Positions 51,442-59,463 of a DNA stretch of 64,000 nucleotides are shown here, piece after piece. This DNA comes from Sphaerisporangium corydalis (GTDB lineage Bacteria; Actinomycetota; Actinomycetes; Streptosporangiales; Streptosporangiaceae), in NCBI RefSeq assembly GCF_025506355.1, contig NZ_JANZYP010000005.1, positions 124,001 to 188,000 on the forward strand. The letters are read 5' to 3'. A model generated the notes under the pieces. The model was not told the DNA's origin. It saw only the letters and a program-made list of their open reading frames with translations, and ran no database searches. A program made the translations under genes and the position numbers. The stretch's first letter is position 1; the number at the start of each line of letters is the position of its first letter.

Positions 51442-54030
51442 ATGCGGTTGCTGGAGCGGGAGTCGTCGTTGGCGTCGCTGGCCGAGTACGCGGCCGAGGC
51501 GCGGCGCGGTGAGGGACGGCTGGTCCTGGTCGCGGGCGAGGCGGGAGTCGGGAAGTCGGCGCTGGTCGAGCGGTTCCAGCGGGACCTGCCGGACGCCCGC
51601 TGGTCATGGGGGGCGTGCGACGGCCTGTTCACCCCGCGCCCGCTCGGCCCGCTCTTCGACCTGGCCGACCAGCTCGGCGGCGGCCTGCTGGACCTGTGCC
51701 GCGCCGGGGCCGGTCGTGAGGAACTGTTCCGCGGGCTGCTGCGCGAGGTCAGAGAGCCGGGCGTGCTGGACGCGGTCGTCATCGAGGACGTCCACTGGGC
51801 CGACGAGGCCACCCTCGACCTGCTGCGTTTCCTCGGACGGCGGCTCCGTGACGCCTCGATGCTCCTCATCGTCACCTACCGGGACGACGGCCTGGCGGCG
51901 GCCGACCCGCTCCGCGTCGCCCTGGGCGACCTCGCCTCGCAGCGGCCGACCCGGCGCATCGCGCTGTCGCCCCTGTCGGTGGACGCGGTACGCGCGCTCG
52001 CCGGCGGGAGCGAGTCACAGGCGTCCACGCTGCACCGGATGACCGGCGGGAACCCGTTCTACGTGTCCGAGGTCGTGCGCGCCGGGGCCGGCGAGGTGCC
52101 GGGATCGGCGCGGGACGCGGTCCTGGCGCGCGCGGCACGCCTGGGCGGCGAGGCCCGTGACGTGCTCGACGTCGCGGCGCTGACCGGGACGAAGGTCGAG
52201 GTGCGGCTGCTGGAGTCGGTGACCCGGTGCCCGGCGTCGGCTGTCGACGAGCTGCTCGCGTGCGGGCTGGTGGTCGGGGACGGCGGGTCGCTGAGGTTCC
52301 GCCACGAGATCGCCCGGCTGGCGGTGCAGGGGGCGGTCGCCGCGCACCGCGGCCGTGCGATCCACGGCCTCGTCCTGGCCGCGCTGGGTTCCCTCGGGTG
52401 TGACGACGACGCCCGGATGGCCTTCCACGCGGAGGCGGCGGGCGACGCCGCCGCGGTCCTGCGCCACGCGCCCGCCGCCGCGCGCCGGGCGGCGTGGCTG
52501 GCGTCCCACCGTGAGGCCGCGGCGCAGTTCCGGCGCGCGCTCCAATTCGCCGACGCGGCCGACGCCGCGACGCTCGCCGCACTGTACGAAGGGCTGTCGG
52601 ACGAGGCGGCGCTGCTCGACCGGTGGCAGGAGGCGGCGGACGCCTGCGAGCACGCGCTGACGCGGTGGCGCGAGGCGGGCGACCGGCGGCGGGAGGGCGA
52701 CGTGCTGCGGCGGCTGTCGCGCATCAGGTGGAACCTGTGCGGCGGCGGCGAGGTGGCGGCCGCGGAGGCCGCGGTGGCCGTCCTCGAGCCGCTGGGGCCG
52801 GGTGTCGAGCTGGCGTGGGCGTACGCCACCTTCGCCAACCAGCGGATGCTGCACGCCGACCACGACGCGGCGATCGGCCTGGCGCTGCGGGCGCAGGAGA
52901 TCGCCGAACGGCTCGGCGCCGGCGACGTGCTCAGCGACGTGCTGAACACGCAGGCCGTGTGCGCCGGCATCCAGGGCGGCGAATGGTCCGGGCAGTTGCG
53001 CCGCGCGCTGGAGATCGCGCTGTCCGGGCGCCACCAGGACCAGGTGGGCCGCGCCTTCGCGAACCTGTCCTCTCTGCACAGCACCGAGCGGCGGTTCGAC
53101 GAGGCCGAGCGGTACCTGTCCGAGGGCATCGCGTACTGCGACGAGCACGACCTCACCTCGTACTCCACGTGCCTGCGCAGCGAATGGTCCACCGTCATGG
53201 AGCGGACCGGGCGCTGGGAGGAGTCGATGAGGCTCAACGCCGAGATCCTCACCATGGCGGGCCGTTCCCCGGCCAACCGGCTCTGCACGCTGCGAAGGCT
53301 CGGCGCGATCATGGCTCGCCGGGGGGACTCCGGCGTGTGGGAACACCTCGACGAGGCGGCCGTGAGCGCCGACCGCACCGGCGAACCCCAGCAGATCGTG
53401 CCGGTCCGGCTGACCCGCGCCGAGGCGTACTGGCTGGAGGGCCGGGCGGGCGCGGCCGTCCGCGAGGCCGAGCTGGCCGCCGACGCGTGCGCCGACCTGG
53501 ACGCCTGGGACCGCGGCTCGGTCGCGGCCTGGCTGCGGCGGACCGGCTCCGCCCGCACGGCACCGGGCGAGTACGCCGAGCCGTACCGGCTGGAGGTCGA
53601 CGGCGACCCGATCAAGGCCGCGCGGGTCTGGACCGAGCTGAGCTGCCCCTACGACGCCGCGCTGGCCCTGGCCGGCGTGTCCGAGGAACCGGCGCTGCGC
53701 GAGGCCCTCGGGATCCTCACCGGCCTCGGCGCGGCCCCCGCTGCCCGGATCGTCAGGCAGGCGTTGCGCGGGCTCGGGGTCCGATCGCTCCCCGCCGGGC
53801 CGCGCTCGGCCACCCGAGAGCATCCGTTCGGGCTGACGCGGCGCGAACGCGAGGTCCTCGCCCTGGTGTGCGCGCAGCACACCAACGCCGAGATCGCCGC
53901 GAAGCTGTTCATCTCCGTCAAGACCGTGGGCCACCACGTCTCGGCCATCCTCGCCAAACTCGGCGTCCCGAGCCGGGACGTCGCCGCGGCCCAGACGATC
54001 AGGCTCGGCCTGGCCGACGTGGAAATCTAG
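51442..54030 (+). CDS. LuxR-family ATP-dependent regulator (LAL type)
   Basis: 862 residues from ATG 51442; the frame is open from 50812, but that part runs antisense to the XRE gene. N-terminal STAND/AAA ATPase: GEAGVGKSALVERF (Walker A), DAVVIEDVHWADEATLDLL (Walker B). A central helical TPR-like region follows (about 380-760). The C-terminal LuxR HTH is LTRREREVLALVCAQHTNAE, then IAAKLFISVKTVGHHVSAIL. LAL proteins are large signal-integrating activators, often of secondary metabolism. The small DUF4242 gene 96 bp downstream on the same strand may be a target or co-transcribed partner. The 292-bp gap before it holds promoters only. Confidence 0.93.
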   Translation: MRLLERESSLASLAEYAAEARRGEGRLVLVAGEAGVGKSALVERFQRDLPDARWSWGACDGLFTPRPLGPLFDLADQLGGGLLDLCRAGAGREELFRGLLREVREPGVLDAVVIEDVHWADEATLDLLRFLGRRLRDASMLLIVTYRDDGLAAADPLRVALGDLASQRPTRRIALSPLSVDAVRALAGGSESQASTLHRMTGGNPFYVSEVVRAGAGEVPGSARDAVLARAARLGGEARDVLDVAALTGTKVEVRLLESVTRCPASAVDELLACGLVVGDGGSLRFRHEIARLAVQGAVAAHRGRAIHGLVLAALGSLGCDDDARMAFHAEAAGDAAAVLRHAPAAARRAAWLASHREAAAQFRRALQFADAADAATLAALYEGLSDEAALLDRWQEAADACEHALTRWREAGDRRREGDVLRRLSRIRWNLCGGGEVAAAEAAVAVLEPLGPGVELAWAYATFANQRMLHADHDAAIGLALRAQEIAERLGAGDVLSDVLNTQAVCAGIQGGEWSGQLRRALEIALSGRHQDQVGRAFANLSSLHSTERRFDEAERYLSEGIAYCDEHDLTSYSTCLRSEWSTVMERTGRWEESMRLNAEILTMAGRSPANRLCTLRRLGAIMARRGDSGVWEHLDEAAVSADRTGEPQQIVPVRLTRAEAYWLEGRAGAAVREAELAADACADLDAWDRGSVAAWLRRTGSARTAPGEYAEPYRLEVDGDPIKAARVWTELSCPYDAALALAGVSEEPALREALGILTGLGAAPAARIVRQALRGLGVRSLPAGPRSATREHPFGLTRREREVLALVCAQHTNAEIAAKLFISVKTVGHHVSAILAKLGVPSRDVAAAQTIRLGLADVEI

Positions 54031-54126
54031 GCAGTACGCGGCGAAACATAGGGAACGGCTCCCGATCCGGGCCATGGGCCCGCACTCCTACCGTCTGAGG
54101 GACTGACCACGACATAGGAGGCCGGC

Positions 54127-54378
54127 GTGCCGATCTACATGGACGTACACAACATCACCGACGGCGTCGCGATGGCCGACGTCGCCCAGGCGCACAAGGC
54201 CGACCTGGAGAAGCAGGGGATGTTCGGCGTCAACTACCTGCGCTACTGGGTCGACGAGAAGCAAGGCAAGATCTTCTGCCTGGTCGAGGCCCCCTCGGCG
54301 GACGCGGCCGAACACGTCCACCGCCAGGCCCACGGCCTGGTCGCCGACGAGATCTTCGAGGTAAGAGAAGGCTGCTGA
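54127..54378 (+). CDS. DUF4242 protein (SCO4226-like, nickel-binding ferredoxin-like fold)
   Basis: 83 residues with a GTG start 5-6 nt after AGGAGG. Sequence MPIYMDVHNITDGVAMADVA to VEAPSADAAEHVHRQAHG matches the DUF4242 family of small alpha/beta sandwich proteins; S. coelicolor SCO4226 binds nickel through His residues. H8 and the HVHRQAH cluster could bind metal here. Its physiological role is unknown. It follows a LAL regulator; DUF4242 genes and LuxR-type ATPase regulators are often neighbours in actinomycetes, from memory. Confidence 0.88.
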   Translation: MPIYMDVHNITDGVAMADVAQAHKADLEKQGMFGVNYLRYWVDEKQGKIFCLVEAPSADAAEHVHRQAHGLVADEIFEVREGC

Positions 54379-54438
54379 CCCGCCAGACCAGGTCCTCGCT
54401 TCGCGACAGCCTCGCTTCGTGACAGCCTCGCTCAGAGC
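54379..54438. repeat. 16-bp tandem repeat before the inverted repeat
   Basis: CCTCGCTTCGCGACAG (54394) and CCTCGCTTCGTGACAG (54410) are tandem, with a degenerate third unit. They lie between the DUF4242 stop and the left 74-bp inverted repeat. The whole gap (54379-54687) is 309 bp and has no gene. Confidence 0.8.
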
Positions 54439-54512
54439 AAGGTCCTCGCCTCCGCGCGCTGGACGCGCTCCGGCTCGGGCTGTGTTTCCCAGGGGGCTCC
54501 GCCCCCTTCGAC
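54439..54512 (+). repeat. 74-bp inverted repeat, left arm
   Basis: This block begins AAGGTCCTCGCCTCC, carries GGCTCGGGCTGTG, and ends with the hairpin GGGGGCTCCGCCCCC plus TTCGAC. It is almost exactly (about 72 of 74 bases) the reverse complement of 55829-55902 on the other side of the nucleotidyltransferase gene. The internal hairpin could stop transcripts. A shorter relative is at 25310. Confidence 0.92.
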
Positions 54513-54687
54513 CCCCGAAACCGTCGCTGCGCCCAGGCGGACACATTGGGGGATGGGTTCAAGCTGACGCGGTACCAGCCGGGTGTTTCGGAGATCGTCG
54601 GCCTGGAATCGTTGCTTTCGGCTCAGCACCTCGAGGGGCGCGGGAACTCGCCGTCTTACGGGTGCGATGGCGGGAGGGGCGGGGGCG

Positions 54688-55731
54688 ATGAGGGTTCGGG
54701 AGGCTCGGGGGGTTGCGGGGCGGTGGGTCGGGGAGTTCGCGGCGGGGGCGGCGGGTTTCGCGGGGGCGTTCTTCAGCGGGTCGGTGTGCTGGGGGTCCGG
54801 GGAGAGGGAGCTGGCCGCCGCGTCCGACGTGGATGTGATCGTCATGACCTCGGGGGACAGGGCGCCGGACAAACTGGGGAAATTTGTCTGGGGCGGCGTG
54901 CTGATCGAGGCCACGTACCTGTCGTGGGGCGAGATGCCGTCGCCTGGGGAGATGGCAGGTTCGTATCACCTCGCGGGGAGCTTCCGTGGGGTCGGCGGCA
55001 TCATCGCCGACCCCACCGGGCGGCTCGCCGAGATCCAGGCCAGGACGGCACGGGAGTTCGCCCGCCGGCCGTGGGTGCGCCGAAGGTGCGCGGACGCCGA
55101 GAAGCGGATCGTGGACGGACTCGGGCGGCTCGACCCGTCCGAGCCGTTCCACGACCAGGTCACCTCGTGGCTCTTCCCGACCGGCGTGACCACGCACGTG
55201 CTGCTAACCGCCGGGCTCCGCAACCCGACCGTCCGGCTCCGCTACGTGGCCGCCGGAGAGCTCTTGGCGGAGTACGGGCAGGCGGACTTCTACGAGGAAC
55301 TGCTGCGACTACTCGGCTGCGCGAACCTGAGCCCTGAACGCGTGACCCGCCACCTGCAGGCGATGGCCGAGGTGTTCGATGCCACGGCGCCCCTGTCGAC
55401 GACGCCCTTCTTCTTCTCCTCCGACATCACGCCCTTGGCGCGGCCGATCGCCGTCGACGGTGCCCATGACCTCATCGCACGCGGCCGCCACCGCGAAGCC
55501 GTCTTCTGGATCGCCGCCACCTACGCCCGATGCCTGAAGATCCTCACCGCCGACGCCCCGCCCACCGTCAGGAAAGCCTTCGCCGGAGGCTTCGCCCACC
55601 TGATCGCCGACCTGGGCATCACCTCGCCCGCGGACCTCCAATCCCGTGCCCAGGACGTCCTGACCTTCCTCCCCGCCCTCCGCACGACCACCAACAAGAT
55701 CATCACCACTAATCCCCACATCCAGGACTGA
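54688..55731 (+). CDS. Nucleotidyltransferase-domain protein
   Basis: 347 residues from ATG 54688, 8 nt after GGGAGGGG; the frame is open from 54583, but that stretch is inside the intergenic repeat zone. The Pol-beta-type nucleotidyltransferase motif is FFSGSVCWGSGEREL followed by SDVDVIVM (G-S...D-x-D metal site). The remainder is helical with no recognised domain (VTSWLFPTGVTTHVLLTAGL, FYEELLRLLGC). Similar proteins include aminoglycoside-type and minimal nucleotidyltransferases, but the substrate is unknown. The gene stands alone between two arms of a 74-bp inverted repeat, which suggests that gene and repeats may have arrived as a unit. Confidence 0.8.
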   Translation: MRVREARGVAGRWVGEFAAGAAGFAGAFFSGSVCWGSGERELAAASDVDVIVMTSGDRAPDKLGKFVWGGVLIEATYLSWGEMPSPGEMAGSYHLAGSFRGVGGIIADPTGRLAEIQARTAREFARRPWVRRRCADAEKRIVDGLGRLDPSEPFHDQVTSWLFPTGVTTHVLLTAGLRNPTVRLRYVAAGELLAEYGQADFYEELLRLLGCANLSPERVTRHLQAMAEVFDATAPLSTTPFFFSSDITPLARPIAVDGAHDLIARGRHREAVFWIAATYARCLKILTADAPPTVRKAFAGGFAHLIADLGITSPADLQSRAQDVLTFLPALRTTTNKIITTNPHIQD

Positions 55732-55828
55732 CTTCACCCCAATACCGCCTGACGCGTCCTGACAGTGCGAATATGCGGCCCAGACCTGCCCGAGAAACGC
55801 AACCCGCGAATAACGGGGTAAACCGGGT

Positions 55829-55902
55829 GTCGAAGGGGGCGGAGCCCCCTGGGAAACACAGCCCGAGCCGGAGCGCGTTCAGCGCGCGGAGGCGAGGACC
55901 TT
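55829..55902 (-). repeat. 74-bp inverted repeat, right arm
   Basis: Near-perfect reverse complement of 54439-54512, located 97 bp after the nucleotidyltransferase stop. It starts with GTCGAAGGGGGCGGAGCCCC, which forms the hairpin. Confidence 0.92.
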
Positions 55903-55984
55903 CTTTCCGGATGAGCCTATGGCACGCCTCGCCGGGCTCGCGGGACGTATGGGAAGCCGGGACGGCGGGTGTTCCGGGTGGGGG

Positions 55985-56716
55985 TCAGAGTTGGGTGGGG
56001 TTGTTGAAGGACATGGTGAGGTGGGTGGCGGTGGTGGTCATCAGGGCGCGTTTGGGGAGGCCGAGTTCGCTCAGTTCCTTGGCGATCGGGTGGTTGCCCA
56101 GGCGGATCAGCGCGCCGCCGGGGCGGGCGCGGACGCCGTGGGGGCGCATGGTCCAGCGGGTGCGCCGGGTGACGCCGTCGAGGTGGGAGTAGGCGTCCAT
56201 CGTGGTGGGGGCGCCGAGCACGGGCACGCCGGGGCGGATGAGCAGGTCGAGTACGAGGCGGCCGTCCTTGCGCAGGACGCATCGCTTGTACGGGGAGGAA
56301 AGCCGCAGGTCGATCTCGGCCAGTTCCTTGGGGAAGCCCCAGATCGTGCGGCCGGCCTCCATGGTGAAGCCCTGGTCCACGGGGAGCCAATGGATGAACG
56401 CGCCGGTGCCGTGCGCGCGGAGGTCGCGTACGCCTGCCAGCGCGCCGTGGGCGGGGGGACGGCCGGAGCCGGGCGGGCGGACCATGAACGCCACGCCGAA
56501 CTCGTTGTAGGAGTCGAGGTCGCTGTCGCCGTAGCGGACGAACACCAGCGTGCACAGGGCCTTGCCGGGAAGGGCCTCGGTGACGTCGAGATCGGAGTAG
56601 GCGAGCACGGCCCGGGCCGCGTCGGCCCGTACGAGGTACGTGGCGCCGCAGACGGAGGCGTCCCTGACCTCCACGGGCATCGTGACCCGTCGGCCCTGGA
56701 TGAGATGGCTTGCCAT
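55985..56716 (-). CDS. Acetoacetate-decarboxylase-superfamily protein
   Basis: 243 residues from ATG 56716; an unlikely frame continues upstream to 57493 antisense to the MFS gene. The fold signature is GRTIWGFPKELAEIDL, with the Schiff-base lysine of the PKK motif kept but the second, pKa-lowering lysine replaced by glutamate. Other conserved pieces are NEFGVAFMV and the barrel strands of the C-terminal half. Because of the substitution it may be an ADC-like aldolase/dehydratase or another Schiff-base enzyme rather than a true acetoacetate decarboxylase. Divergent from the MFS transporter across a C-poor promoter region. Confidence 0.85.
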   Translation of the reverse strand: MASHLIQGRRVTMPVEVRDASVCGATYLVRADAARAVLAYSDLDVTEALPGKALCTLVFVRYGDSDLDSYNEFGVAFMVRPPGSGRPPAHGALAGVRDLRAHGTGAFIHWLPVDQGFTMEAGRTIWGFPKELAEIDLRLSSPYKRCVLRKDGRLVLDLLIRPGVPVLGAPTTMDAYSHLDGVTRRTRWTMRPHGVRARPGGALIRLGNHPIAKELSELGLPKRALMTTTATHLTMSFNNPTQL

Positions 56717-56821
56717 GGCTTCCAGTACATCAACCCGGGATCCCAGGCGCCAGATGTACAAGAACGACAGCGTGGGACGAGCCGATGAACGGCGAGGAGG
56801 GAGGCCGGCCGGCTCGGGCGT

Positions 56822-56893
56822 GAGTTGTTGGGGAGTAAGGGTTGGTTTGGTGAGGATGGTTGGTGGGGTGGGGGGTTGGGGGCGGAGGAGGGG
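56822..56893 (+). other. C-free G-rich tract with G-quadruplex potential
   Basis: About 60 bp (56822-56882) of the plus strand have no cytosine. The end of the tract (56865-56893) reads G4-T-G6-TT-G5-7 nt-G4, a classic G-quadruplex pattern, in the shared promoter region of the ADC-fold gene and the MFS transporter. Confidence 0.7.
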
Positions 56894-56936
56894 TCGGTAG
56901 ATTCGGGGGTCTTGGTTGGGTTTGGGGGGGTTGTCA

Positions 56937-58187
56937 GTGGTGGGTGAGGCGGGGTTGGGGCGGGGGTTGACGTTTGTGCTGGCGCTGGCCTGTGGGGTCA
57001 GTGTGGCCAATGTGTACTTTCCGCAGGCGATCAGCCCGCTCATCGCCTCCGGGCTGCGGGTGTCGCCGGACTCCGCCGCGCTGGTGGCGACCGCGACGCA
57101 GGTCGGGTACGCGGCCGGGCTGTTCCTGCTGGTCCCGCTGGGCGACCGGCTGCGGCACCGTCCCCTGATCGTCACCCTGCTCGCGCTCACCGGCCTCGGC
57201 CTGCTCGCGGCGAGCGCCGCCCCCACGCTGCACGTGCTCGTCGCCGCGAGCGCCGTAATCGGTGTGACGACGGTGGTCCCGCAGATCATCATGCCCATGG
57301 CGGCGGGCCTGGTGCCCGACGGCCGCCGCGGTGCCGTGGTCGGCACTCTGCTGGGCGGCCTGCTCGGCGGCATCCTGCTGGCCCGCACCTTCAGCGGGTC
57401 GGTCGGCGAGTGGCTGGGGTGGCGGGCCCCGTACCTGGTGGCCGCGGTACTGACGCTGCTCCTCGCGGTCGGCCTGGCCTTCGCGGTTCCCACGACGACG
57501 CCGCCGTCACGGCAGCGGTACCCGGCGCTGCTGGCCGCGTCCGTGCGCCTGCTGCGCGCGGAGCCGGAGCTGCGGCGCTCGTGCGTCTACCAGGCGACGC
57601 TTTTCGGCGGCTTCAGCGCGGCCTGGACGAGCCTCGCCCTGCTGGTCACCGGGCCGGTGTACGGCCTCAGTGGCCACGCGGTCGGTCTGATCGCGCTGGT
57701 GGGCGCGGGGAGCGTGCTGTGCACGTCCGCGGCCGGACGGTGGGTCGACCGCAGGGGGCCGGGAGTGGTGAACCTGGTCTGCGTCCTCGGCACGCTCGCG
57801 GCGGCGGCGGTCCTGGTGCCCGGCGCTCTCGGCGGCACGGCCGGGCTGGCGGCCCTGGTGGTCGGCATGCTGCTGCTGGACATCGGGGTGCAGTGCGGTC
57901 AGGTCGCGAACCAGGCGCGGATCTTCGCCCTGCGCCCGGAGGTCCGCAGCAGGCTGAACACCGCGTACATGACCTGCTCCTTCATCGGGGGCAGCGTGGG
58001 GTCGTGGCTCGGGGTGCGCGCCTACATCCACCTGGGCTGGCGGGGCGTGTGCGGGCTCGTCGCGGTGGTCGCCCTGATCGCCCTCGCCTGGTACGTCCTG
58101 CGCCGGGCACCCCGCCGGAACACGATCCCGGCCGAAGCGACTGCGACCCAAGGCGCCGAAGCGGCCGAGGGGGCCGGCGGGCGCTGA
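56937..58187 (+). CDS. MFS transporter (drug/metabolite efflux type)
   Basis: About 416 residues with 12 hydrophobic helices. Starts TTG 56916, GTG 56937 and GTG 56940 are possible; the seven-G tract just upstream favours 56937 or 56940. Motif A-like LVPLGDRLRHRPLI follows helix 2, and the sixth-seventh loop is short. The second half contains SLALLVTGPVYGLSG and GQVANQARIFALRPEVRSRLN. This set is typical of EmrB/Bcr-type efflux proteins with 12 helices (DHA1). The polar tail has no motif. Substrate unknown. Confidence 0.9.
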   Translation: MVGEAGLGRGLTFVLALACGVSVANVYFPQAISPLIASGLRVSPDSAALVATATQVGYAAGLFLLVPLGDRLRHRPLIVTLLALTGLGLLAASAAPTLHVLVAASAVIGVTTVVPQIIMPMAAGLVPDGRRGAVVGTLLGGLLGGILLARTFSGSVGEWLGWRAPYLVAAVLTLLLAVGLAFAVPTTTPPSRQRYPALLAASVRLLRAEPELRRSCVYQATLFGGFSAAWTSLALLVTGPVYGLSGHAVGLIALVGAGSVLCTSAAGRWVDRRGPGVVNLVCVLGTLAAAAVLVPGALGGTAGLAALVVGMLLLDIGVQCGQVANQARIFALRPEVRSRLNTAYMTCSFIGGSVGSWLGVRAYIHLGWRGVCGLVAVVALIALAWYVLRRAPRRNTIPAEATATQGAEAAEGAGGR

Positions 58188-58246
58188 CGTCACGGGACGA
58201 CGACGCGGTGGTCAGCGGGGACGGCGCGTGGTCGCGGGTGTGGTGG

Positions 58247-59362
58247 TCAGGCGGGGACGACGCGGTGGAGGGCGGGGGAGGGGACGTGGACGGCCCATTC
58301 CTCCAGGTGGGAGACGAAGTCGCGGGCCTGGTCGGGCCAGTGGTAGTGGCCCCGGGCCTCGGCGTACCCGTGGGCGCCCATCACGGCCCGCCGCTCGGGG
58401 TCGTCCCGCAGCCGCAGCACGGCCTGGGTCATCGCGTCCACGTCGCCGTAGGGGACGATCAGCCCGCAGTCGGCCCGCCCGACGATCGAGGCGGCGTGCG
58501 GCAGCGGGGTGGTGATCACCGGGATGCCCCGGGCCATGTACTCGATGACCTTGGTGGGCAACGACTGCCGGTAGTTGGGCACGTCGTGCAGCAGCGACAG
58601 CCCGGCCAGCGCGCCCTGGGCCATGCGCAGCGCGTGGTCGTTGGGCACGTACCCGAACCAGTCGAGCAGGCCCTCACGCTGCGCGTCGCGCAGCAGCGGG
58701 CGCACCGCCGCGTCGGCGCCGCCGATCAGGTCAAGGCGGATCCCGTGCGGCCGTAGCCTGCGGGCCAGCTCGATCATCTCGACGACCCCCCTGGCCTCGG
58801 ACAGGTGACCGACGTAGACGATCCGGCTGTCACCGGGCGGCGGGGGCGGGGTCACGGGCACGTAGGTGGTGTTCGGGACCACGGGGTGGTTCCCGGTGAA
58901 GCGGTCACGGTACGCGGCCTCGGCGAGGATCAGGCGGTGGCGGCGCTCCGCCCGCCTCTCGACCCCGTGGACCAGGTGCGGGAGCAGCCGGCGCATGAGC
59001 TCGCTCAGGTAGGGCTTGGTCTCCAGGGAGCCCGCGATGTCCTCGTGCACGTCCCACACGGTGGTGGGCCGCCGCCGGGGCAGCAGGAACAGCAGCTCGA
59101 TGTCGTGGACGAGCAGCAGGTCCGCGTCCTTGACGCCCTTCCTGAGCGCGGCGCGCGCGGCGCGGTGCGCCCGGCCGCGGCGCAGGCCGACCGCGCGCGG
59201 GACGTCGATCGCGCGGATCTCCTGCGGCGGCGTGACGTTGCAATGGGTGAACGGCGCGATGTAGGTGACCTCGTGCCCGGCGTCGAGCAGCGCGCGGATC
59301 TGCCGATGCATGATCCGGGCGTCCTCCGGGTGGTGGACGATCGTGCCGACACATACCTTCAT
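58247..59362 (-). CDS. Family 4 glycosyltransferase
   Basis: 371 residues, GT-B fold. N-terminal acceptor domain (MKVCVGTIVHHPEDARIMHR, IYIAPF-type strands, WDVHEDIAGS), C-terminal donor domain with RIVYVGHLSEARGVVEMIEL, the NDHALRMAQGALAGL segment and PTKVIEYMARGIPVITT, the E-x7-E type site. It uses a UDP- or GDP-sugar to extend a lipid-linked or cell-wall glycan. It is convergent with the MFS gene and, together with the acyltransferase and LCP genes that follow on the same strand, forms a second envelope group. Confidence 0.92.
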   Translation of the reverse strand: MKVCVGTIVHHPEDARIMHRQIRALLDAGHEVTYIAPFTHCNVTPPQEIRAIDVPRAVGLRRGRAHRAARAALRKGVKDADLLLVHDIELLFLLPRRRPTTVWDVHEDIAGSLETKPYLSELMRRLLPHLVHGVERRAERRHRLILAEAAYRDRFTGNHPVVPNTTYVPVTPPPPPGDSRIVYVGHLSEARGVVEMIELARRLRPHGIRLDLIGGADAAVRPLLRDAQREGLLDWFGYVPNDHALRMAQGALAGLSLLHDVPNYRQSLPTKVIEYMARGIPVITTPLPHAASIVGRADCGLIVPYGDVDAMTQAVLRLRDDPERRAVMGAHGYAEARGHYHWPDQARDFVSHLEEWAVHVPSPALHRVVPA

Positions 59363-59463
59363 ATGACGATGGTGGGTGGCGTTCCCTTCCTGCCCGGATG
59401 CGCACCGTTAATCGCGGTGGAAATGCCGCTGAACATCCGCCTACCTGGTCCGATCACCTGGAC

